Positions 56,892 to 64,000 of a stretch of DNA of 64,000 nt are shown piece by piece. The notes under the pieces were generated by a model. That model was not told the DNA's origin, did not search any database, and saw only the letters and a program-made list of their open reading frames with translations. Origin of the DNA: Astrothelium macrocarpum (Eukaryota; Ascomycota; Dothideomycetes; Trypetheliales; Trypetheliaceae). The translations under genes were made by a program, and so were the position numbers. The DNA lies in the NCBI GenBank assembly GCA_021030915.1, contig JAGEMR010000046.1, forward strand, positions 1 to 64,000, read 5' to 3'. Every line of letters starts with the position of its first letter. The first letter of the stretch is position 1.

Positions 56892-59800
56892 CTACCCTAC
56901 CGGCGTAGCCTTGCTCATCGCGATCAGCCTCTTTACCCCAACCATCCAATTTCCGCCTTCGCTCTCCATCTTCGTCTTCATCAGCGCCATGAGTACCTGC
57001 TGCGCCTGCTCGTAATTCCTTGCCTCAACGCCGCGACTCAATTGCACCAGCTGCGCAACCGTGTCGGGCTGCAACAGGTCCTCGTTGTTGAGATGGTCGA
57101 ACAGAAGGTGCAGCCGTTTCTCTGTGTCCAGCACCTCCTTGCGGTACGATGCCGGTGCCTTGGCTTTGACACGCTGCATGTCGCCATCGAGAATCTGGTA
57201 GATGGGTTGGGCCGAGGCAGGGATGTGGCTGCGATCACCAGCAGCTGCGGATTTGAGGGTCAGTATGGTTCATCAGAAGGTTGGACATGTCCAACGTTGT
57301 GCTTGACACCGTTACTTACGATATTTGGGAGGAGCAGGCGATGCCCGTGCTTGCTGAGGCGGAGGTGTGGGTTGAGCTGGAGATGCAGTGTTTCGTGGAG
57401 GACCTCCGGGTGGAGGACCTGGCCCTGTTCTTGGCGGACCTTGAGGAGGTGCTTGGGTGGGCGGCTGTGCTTGGGAAGGCTGCTGAGGTGGAGGTTGACC
57501 GTAGGGACTTGGCCTCTGTTGTTGGGCTGCGAAGGGACTTTGTGACGGAGCATAAGGATTAGAGACAGGAGGCCGTTGCTGAGGTGGGGGTGCCATTCCT
57601 GGCGGAGGTTGTGAGGGAGTTGCACCTGGAGCAGGTGCGTAGCGGTTCGACGGAGGAGCGCCGGTGGTGTTTGGTGGTGGAGGATTGTAAGGTGATGGGC
57701 CTCGAGCGATAGGAGGTTGCAATGGCGGAGCAAAGCTCTGAGGTGGTTGTTGCGATTGCTGTTGCGATAGTTGTTGGGGTGGAGCGTAGGGGTTGGTGGC
57801 AGAAGACGGTGGTCGGGCGGGAGGTTGCATGCCGGACGGAATACTGGCCGAAGCGTTTAAAGGGATTTGGCCCGCTTTTGGAGGTGGAGGGGGGGACTTT
57901 TGACCAGACGGAGGGCCAGATGGAGGCGCAGGTGGGGACATGATCGAAGGCTGTTGACCGGGAAAGGGAGCACTGATCGGAGCAGGTGTACCACCCGGCG
58001 TGGGTCGCCTTGTTGGAGGTTTGCTGCCGAAATCACTCGGTAAGTCGTTCCAATTAGAGGCAGCACCAGCCTTGGGCGGAGGAGGGATCGTTTGTGCTGG
58101 GATTATTCCAGGCGGGGGAGGTGGAATGCCTGCAGGAGGTGCTGGCCCACCATATCCATATTGGTTTGGCTGAGGCATGCCATATTGTGAGGGCGGTTGG
58201 GGCTGATGATATCCGGGCTGAGTATAGCCGGGCTGGGAGTATCCAGCAATATTTGATGGAGCATACGGATTGTTCCCTGGTGACGAAGTAGCAGGTCCTG
58301 GAGTATATGGACCTGTAGATTTTGACGGTACTGGAGTATTTAACGTAGGTTGGAGGCCTGATGCTGTGGATGCGGCAGTGCGAGGAACAGGGCGACCAGT
58401 TTGGGTTGTCTGGCGAGAACTAGTTCCAGCCTTCTTTGTTGCTTGCCTCACACGCTCCTTTGCTGTTTGAGCGGTGGGGTATTGATCGGGAAGCAGATTC
58501 AAGTATTTTTCGGCAACAACAAGCTGCCCATGTGCGGCAACAATATCAGCGTACTCTACATATTTGGCGTAAAGCGGAGTTAACTTCCAGTCGGAGGTCT
58601 TGTTCTGATCGGGATCTTGGTATTTGGTGACCTGTCGGAAAATGGTGACTTTTTCGATAAAGTCTTGAAGTGCCTTTGCGTGTATAGAGAAACTAGAATC
58701 ACTCTCGATCTCTTCTCTACCGGCCTTTTCTGATTCTTCAAGCTCTTGAGTCCAGATAGCCACTACTTTTTCAAGTTTCGACCCGGCCAGGAAGCAGAAG
58801 GAGGCATCTCGCCTGAGTCGCTTGGCATCTTCGTTTTCGCTCATGGCTTCTTCCAATCGATCACCAAGAGCTTCGCACAAATCTGGAAACTCTGCTTCGT
58901 CAGCGAATGTACAGAGTGTTGCCATCACTTCTTTCCAGTTCTCTAAGTCTGCATTGTGAACGACATCCCAAAGATTCTTGCCTACGATGGAAGCAAGAAG
59001 TCGCAAGTAGTTGGGACCTTGAGATTTCTTTTTGAGGTAAGCAGCCTGCGCCTTATCAATGCAATGTTGACCACCACAAATAGCAATCATAAACGCATCT
59101 GACATTCTGTTTTCTTTTAAGCAGATGTCAAGAGCTTCCTCGAAAGAGCCCATGATAAGCGCTTTGGTGATTCTCTGGTCAGCATCTGACTCGGATCCCG
59201 TAAATATTTGGAATGGACTGTTCGTTTTGGCACCTTTGGTTGCAGCCAGATCCGCCAAAAAATTATCGCTATCGGTGTTTTCAGCATTGTCAAAAAACGC
59301 TGACCCACCGTCATCTTTTGATGGTCCAAGTCCGTTTGTCTGTGTCTCAGCGTCTGCACCGTTAATCCCAAGACTCTTACTCTTTTCCGAAAGCTCATCC
59401 ATTGATTTTTCGAAACCAAGATATTCCACGAGTTTCTTTCGAGAATTTCCTGATATTAGAGTCTCAATGACCTTCCAGTCGGCCTTTTCCTCGTCGTTTC
59501 TGGCATTACTGATTTTCGATTCACAGAGATCGTGGAGCTGTCCCTCGTCCAATGATTTTTCAAACTTCTCCGTCGCATCACCAATAGAAGAGTCGATAGC
59601 TACGGTTTCGATGCTGATCTTGGATTTTCGTGACCCCTCTTCTTGGGGTCCAAATTTCAAGACCTTGCCACCAAAACCAAAGAAAACACCCCCAGGAGGC
59701 TGGAGCCATTTTGGCGGCTTGGGCAAACTGAAAGAAGCGCCTTGTGACTGTTTTGGTGCATTTGCGAAAAAGTCCTCTCCATCCAAGGAATTGCTATTGG

Positions 59801-60943
59801 TCGTTGCTGATGTATCTGGCCTTGTGTTTTGGATTGTTTGGACGGATATTTTACCGTCAAAAGACGCTGTGGCGACCAAATACGAATGATGAGGATGCCA
59901 TCTTGTCTCAAAGGTCCAATTGGTGACGACAGGAAATTCACCAAAGGGTTGACCATTCCGTGCATCCCAGCAAATTGTTCTATTGTCCTTGCCACAGGAT
60001 AGCAATAGATCTGTGTCTTCTCGGCACCATGAAAGAGAAAGCACGCCCTGATCGTGGCCTTTAAGTATCTTTTCAGGAGCGTTGGAATTTCGCAGATCCC
60101 ACATCAGAATGAGAGGGTCCTGATCGTTGGGTATAGCTGTGGCCAATTTTGTTGGATAATCTGGATCCCATGCAATAGCACTCACAGCTTTGCGCCCATA
60201 ATTGTTCAGAGTCACGCTTTCCTTTTTATTTTTGACGTCCCAGACGGTAACAAATCCCCCACTGCTCCCTGTGGCCATGATATGCGGCACTTTCTTGTTC
60301 CAATCCAAACAATCGATGTCTTCAGCACGGGCAGCGTTTGCACCCAGCCGAAAACCCTTGTCCAGATCGCCAACATCTGATATGTAGAGGTCACCCTTTG
60401 CGCCGGCAGTAGCGAGAAGCTCGTGTCGAAATGGATTGAATTGAAGACATTTTATTGCTCCGCTATGTTTGTTTGTTCGTGAAATGAGAGAAGCTCTGAT
60501 AATGATTAGACAAGACCGACTTGACCGCAGCTCTGTTCTGTGCTCACTGGGAATTACTTTTCAGCTTCTCAGCATCCCAAAGGTCCAGCGACCCATTTTC
60601 GAGAGCGCCGGCAATTATTCCTTGCTCATGGTCGTCATTTGGCTGACTCCAGGCTATATCGTGAAACCTGAGAAAAGAGTATGAGCTCAAGTCCCTCCGT
60701 AACTCAGCTAATACTGCATGTTATTACGGCTCACCTCGAGTCGGTCCCTATGCTTGCAACTGGTTCCAAGTCTCCGCTCTGAGTGGTCTTCTCAAGGCCA
60801 AGGTCCCATAGCTCGAGTTCAGTTTTGCTCGAGAAGTCGGCATCCACGGCGCCAGCTCTAGTCCCAGTCGCAATCAAGGGTGGTCCTGAGCCTGGACCCC
60901 ACGCAAATGTCGAAGTCCTAGGAATTTCTCGTAGCCTGACCAT
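56892..60943 (-). CDS. SEC31: SEC31, outer COPII coat subunit
   Basis: Four exons, 60735-60943, 60558-60667, 57320-60493 and 56892-57244, give 1281 residues, close to yeast Sec31 (1273). With Sec13 it forms the outer cage of ER-to-Golgi vesicles. WD40 repeats fill the first 350 residues (ALENGSLDLWDAEKL, HSGAIKCLQFNPFRHELLATAG, VTVWDVKN, LILMWDLRN, TICWDARNGQPFGEFP). An alpha-solenoid with ALIMGSFEEALDICLKENRMSDAFMIA follows. A Pro/Gly/Gln-rich stretch (about residues 810-1160) binds Sec23. The C-terminal helical domain (YRKEVLDTEKRLHLLFDHLN) is encoded by the last exon. The third exon's acceptor was chosen to give ISRTNKHSGAIK, which matches the family. Divergent from the RRM gene across 334 bases. 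Confidence 0.95.
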
Positions 60944-61277
60944 GTTCGAAACTGGAGGGGAATTTGGGAGAATTTTAGTTTCTTAGAATTTGGTCTTCAT
61001 GGAGAGCTTGAAGAAAAGAAGGCCCAGACTCCAGAAAAAAAAAGGCGAAATTCTAAAGTCTATGGATGTAAATAGAGGCCCTCGAGAGGTTCCACTTGGC
61101 CTCTGAGATCAGCGTCGAATGGTGCGGCTTCCTAGCCCACTTTGGCAGCCACGGCACGTGATTAACATGTTATCAGATCTTAACTCTACGCCTGTGTACT
61201 TGAACTTTCAAGCATTTTATTGTAATTCACCTATTACCTCCAACAATAACCTACAAATCGGATCAAGACATATCAGT
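60944..61277. promoter_or_regulatory. Divergent promoter region, SEC31 / RRM protein
   Basis: 334 bases between outward-facing starts. It contains a CACGTG E-box-like hexamer near 61155. No specific regulator can be assigned. Confidence 0.5.
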
Positions 61278-61792
61278 ATGTCGGATGCGTCCCGGCTGAA
61301 GAATACTGTCTACGTAGGTGGTCTCGACCATGCCGTAAACGTACAAACTTTGCACGCTGCATTTGTGCCATTTGGGGAAATTGTTGATGTTTCATTACCC
61401 AAGCCAGACCTGCCATCAAATACAGATCCGCACAGAGGTTTTGGCTACGTGGAATTTCAAGAGGCTGAAGACGCGCGCGAAGCCGTTGACAACATGGATC
61501 AGAGCGAGCTGTATGGTAGAGTCATCAAAGTTGCCCAAGCCAAACCACAGAAAGAACAAAATGAAGGTCTAGGGAGCAAGACAGCTGTCTGGGAGCAGGT
61601 GAGATATTTTGTGTCAACCGAAAGTCAAGCCAACGCTCATTCTTTTCAAAGGAGGGTTGGCTCGCCAAGCATGCAGTGAGTGACGAAGATCGCATAGCAA
61701 ACGAGGAAGCACGGGCGGGATCAAGCTTGAGAGGCGAAGATCCGATGCAAGGTCTTGAAGGACTGGATGTCGCGGGGCCAAAGCCAGCATGA
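61278..61792 (+). CDS. RRM protein related to the RNA-binding half of cyclophilin E (PPIE/Cyp33)
   Basis: Two exons, 61278-61598 and 61652-61792, give 153 residues. A single RNA-recognition motif fills residues 9-90. RNP2 is TVYVGGL and RNP1 is RGFGYVEF, and the order and loop (HAAFVPFGEIVDVSLPKPDL) resemble the N-terminal RRM of cyclophilin E. The cyclophilin domain is absent. A second exon gives a short acidic tail (EGWLAKHAVSDEDRIANEEA). The intron is GTGAGA to CAAAG, phase 0. It is probably a spliceosome-associated nuclear protein. The stop lies 134 bases from the tail of the convergent B12D-like gene. Confidence 0.88.
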
Positions 61793-61925
61793 TTCGGATT
61801 TGATTTTATCTGTTGCATACTAGCGCCAGGTGTTTGAGGTGTTTCGGGAAGACCAATTATGACATTGTCCGCTTATTCACAATTGCTAAAAACCAATGCT
61901 CTTACACTTTCGCCAATGGCGCTCT

Positions 61926-62442
61926 TCAATCGTTGTGCCCTTTTCGACTTAAACGAAGTGTCTTATCCACCCAGAATTTCCGGGCCATAGAGTAGACTGC
62001 GGCTCCGATGGCAGCCCTATAAAATGTGAGTGGTTGGTTCTGAGTCATTTCAGAGCAATCTTACGCTAGGACAACACCTAGTAAAGAGATTGTCAGTAGT
62101 TTCTAACAAGCCTCGAGAGATTTACCTACCCAAAGGAATTAATTCCGGAGGAATCTTCTTGAGAGTACGGAGGCGTTGAGAGATGGTATGGGCTATCCCG
62201 CTCAGCTTTATCCAAGTTATAGTGAGCAAAAGCTTTACTGACCACTGTGCTCTTCTTTCTGTGTAGGCATTAGCAATTGACAGAGAACTCGATGGCGAAC
62301 TGGTGGAACGTACCGGAATAGGTCGTCTCACAGGTGCGGTCGCCCGCATTGACAGGAACCTCGCGGGTTGCAGACGAACCATCTGAGTGGGACGCATTTT
62401 GAGCGCCTGGAATGGCAGCCTAGTAGTTCGAAGAGAGAACAT
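61926..62442 (-). CDS. B12D/NDUFA4-family small mitochondrial protein
   Basis: Three exons, 62130-62442, 62065-62077 (13 bases) and 61926-62016, give 138 residues. The N-terminus is an Arg/Ser-rich mitochondrial presequence (MFSLRTTRLPFQALKMRPTQ and on). The C-terminal 50 residues match the B12D/NDUFA4 (MLRQ) family of respiratory-chain-associated membrane proteins: LKKIPPELIPLGVVLA, then a membrane helix AAIGAAVYSMARKFW and a basic end. The 13-base middle exon is needed to keep frame and to give LGVVLAAAIGA. The segment VKLLLTITWIKLSGIA in the first exon could instead be a very short, unusual intron, so the middle of the protein is uncertain. Confidence 0.75.
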
Positions 62443-62682
62443 TGTAGCTATATAGCAGTCCCGAAGAAGGAGCGGAAGTGTAATGAAGAAGCTCCTCAGA
62501 CAAACAAGAGAGCGGATGTATGAAATGTCAAGCTTATCCCCTGCATAACGGCACAAAGTACCTTGGCTGCACTAGCAGCATGCATAGCTTGATGACTGCA
62601 CCACTCCAATCTCAACTTCAACTTCACCTCCCATTGCTGCATCACAGCTTTCCCTCTACTGCCTCACCCCAAGACCAGCAAC

Positions 62683-63266
62683 ATGTCGGATTCGGACGAA
62701 CAGGATCAAGAGCTCGTGACCAAGCCCTTCAAGTTCGTAACCGGTGAGTTCTTCCTCAGGTCAAGATGCCACGCTCTCGCAATCGCAGGCTAATCAAGCT
62801 CTACAGCTGGTACGTTGAGTTCGGTCCTCCTTCTCAATCCACGCAATTGGCCTTAGCCCGTCTCTCTATTGTCTCTGGGAAGCTCTGGAGGCAACGTCCT
62901 TTAAATTTGCATCCGGGTCCGATACTGACAACCCTTTCTATCCGCAGGCTTTGATGCCCGCTTTCCCAACCAAAACCAGACCAAGCACTGCTGGCAGAAT
63001 TATGTCGACTACCACAAATGCATTATAGCCAAGGGCGAAGAGTTCAGACCGTGCCGACAGGTACTTCAGATGATCCAGCCATTGAAAGAACTTTGGCTGA
63101 CGACTTTGTAGTTCTACATTGCCTATCGATCACTCTGCCCCAGCGCGTGGGTGGAGAGATGGGATGACCAGCGCGGTATGTTGTCGTTGTTATAGCACGG
63201 TTGTATCGTTCAGTAACTGATTTTGTTACAGAGAATGGCACCTTCCCCGCACGTTTAGATCAATAA
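62683..63266 (+). CDS. COX12: Cytochrome c oxidase subunit 6b (Cox12)
   Basis: The model has five exons, 62683-62743, 62807-62809, 62948-63060, 63112-63175 and 63232-63266, giving 91 residues (yeast Cox12: 83). It is an intermembrane-space subunit of complex IV with the twin CX9C fold. Cysteines occur in HCWQNYVDYHKC and, 9 residues apart, in CRQFYIAYRSLC. The second exon is only CTG; it yields TAGFDARFPNQNQTKHC, the usual fungal sequence. Skipping it also keeps frame but gives TGFDARF. All splice sites follow GT..AG with GCTAATC, CTGAC or TAACTGA branch sites. The stop codon overlaps an AATAAA hexamer (CAATAAAGC). Confidence 0.9.
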
Positions 63267-63564
63267 AGCAATTGTAAATTAAGACTGGTTGAACCGAGGG
63301 GACGGATATTTCCATTATGAAAGTCCAGTGAAGCCCAGAACCATGTCGTGTGTTCACATATAGACTAGGACGTTGAGAATCAAATGTCGAGCCAGTTATC
63401 AATTTCTCCTTCACTGAACTTGCTACCCCGATCATGTCGATTCCTAACTACAGTCGCTCAGAACTAGAGGACGAATGCTTATGCGTATATCACGCTCATC
63501 TGTGCCAATGAATGCTTCAAGAAAAATGGTACAAATATCGTTCGCCAACTCGCTTCAGCCCTAC
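63267..63564. other. Convergent intergenic region
   Basis: 298 bases, 3' regions of COX12 and DPL1; no gene seen. Confidence 0.6.
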
Positions 63565-64000
63565 TCACGCCTTGTAGAGCGTGTCCAAGAACCCACTCGC
63601 CAGATCCACAACTACGCTCTTGTTCGGCAAACTACCTGCAACTCCGTAGAGTGCTGCCGCATCTCCCTTCTTTGCCTTACTCTTAGTCTTTCCCTCCGCC
63701 ACCAACACTCTTTCTTTCTCCCTTTGCGCCTCCACCACATCTTTCAGATCCTGCACCAACGCCTCCACCTTCCCCACCATTGGCTTCGTCACGGCCACAT
63801 GTATCGCCGCCGGACTCTGCAGCGCGTTGAGATGCCATCCCTTCGCACTCATTGCATCCGCAATATCATAAATCTCCAACGTATCCGACGTAAACGCCAC
63901 CACGCTCACCAGCGGCTTCCCCAACACCTTCAGATCCACCGCCAGCGCCGGATCCTCGCGGATCGCCGCCTCCACCGTCTTCGCCGCGCCCACAATTGCA
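63565..64000 (-). CDS. DPL1: Sphingosine-1-phosphate lyase, C-terminal part (runs off window)
   Basis: The last 145 or so residues of a pyridoxal-phosphate lyase of the ER that splits long-chain base phosphates into a fatty aldehyde and ethanolamine phosphate. The family-specific end is clear: VSVVAFTSDTLEIYDIADAM, KGWHLNALQSPAAIHVAVTK and the finish ALYGVAGSLPNKSVVVDLAS..LDTLYKA. The catalytic lysine and most of the enzyme lie beyond the right edge. The frame is open through position 64000, reading IVGAAKTVEAAI at the border. A Lys-rich insert (GKTKSKAKKGDAA) precedes the end. Confidence 0.93.
   Translation of the reverse strand, partial: AIVGAAKTVEAAIREDPALAVDLKVLGKPLVSVVAFTSDTLEIYDIADAMSAKGWHLNALQSPAAIHVAVTKPMVGKVEALVQDLKDVVEAQREKERVLVAEGKTKSKAKKGDAAALYGVAGSLPNKSVVVDLASGFLDTLYKA

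Noticed and set aside
59125..59889. Plus-strand open frame of 254 codons
   Set aside because: Antisense to the alpha-solenoid/WD part of SEC31, Ser/Phe-rich shadow.

Overview
The window is nuclear DNA from a filamentous ascomycete (Pezizomycotina). Genes carry short introns (about 42-140 bases) with GT..AG ends and CTAAC/CTGAC-type branch sites. Many proteins are typically fungal: a DUF3712 membrane protein, a fungal xylitol/sorbitol-type dehydrogenase and a GAS2-domain cytoskeletal protein. No tRNA or rRNA gene was recognised. All exon coordinates were worked out by eye from reading frame, splice consensus and family resemblance.

1-6.6 kb is an extremely AT-rich block of transposon wreckage. 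It holds two copies of one Fot1/pogo-like DNA transposon (A1, 1-1840, cut at its left end by the window; A2, 2815-4687, inverted). A2 is nested inside a second, more decayed element (B, 2610-6315). All copies are riddled with C-to-T/G-to-A type stops, as expected from repeat-induced point mutation (RIP). From about 6.6 kb the base composition returns to ordinary genic levels.

7.9-14.1 kb: a DUF3712 membrane protein, cytosolic leucyl-tRNA synthetase and a small membrane protein. 14.5-22.8 kb looks like a sugar/inositol catabolic neighbourhood: a Gfo/Idh/MocA dehydrogenase, a zinc polyol dehydrogenase, a divergent KduD-like SDR and myo-inositol oxygenase. Inside it lies a broken phosphotransferase gene with a small inverted-repeat element (MITE-like) next to it. 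23.2-29.3 kb is an oxidoreductase-rich stretch: a CmcJ/NvfI-type oxygenase, a glyoxalase-fold protein, an FAD monooxygenase and an aldo-keto reductase.

29.4-64 kb is mostly housekeeping: a two-helix membrane protein, AP-3 sigma, frataxin, DPH3, a large multi-pass membrane protein, a SNF2-family ATPase, a Kar9/GAS2-type microtubule protein, a DUF2470 protein, two neighbouring disordered proteins sharing one C-terminal tail, an isopenicillin-N-synthase-like oxygenase, SEC31, an RRM protein, a B12D/NDUFA4-like protein, cytochrome c oxidase subunit 6b and the C-terminal end of sphingosine-1-phosphate lyase running off the right edge.

The observations most worth a second look are: the paired disordered proteins whose stop codons sit inside perfect GTAAGT splice donors; a predicted 3-base microexon in COX6b and a 13-base one in the B12D gene; the inositol/sugar-acid gene neighbourhood; and the 17-base-period repeat code in the transposon ends.
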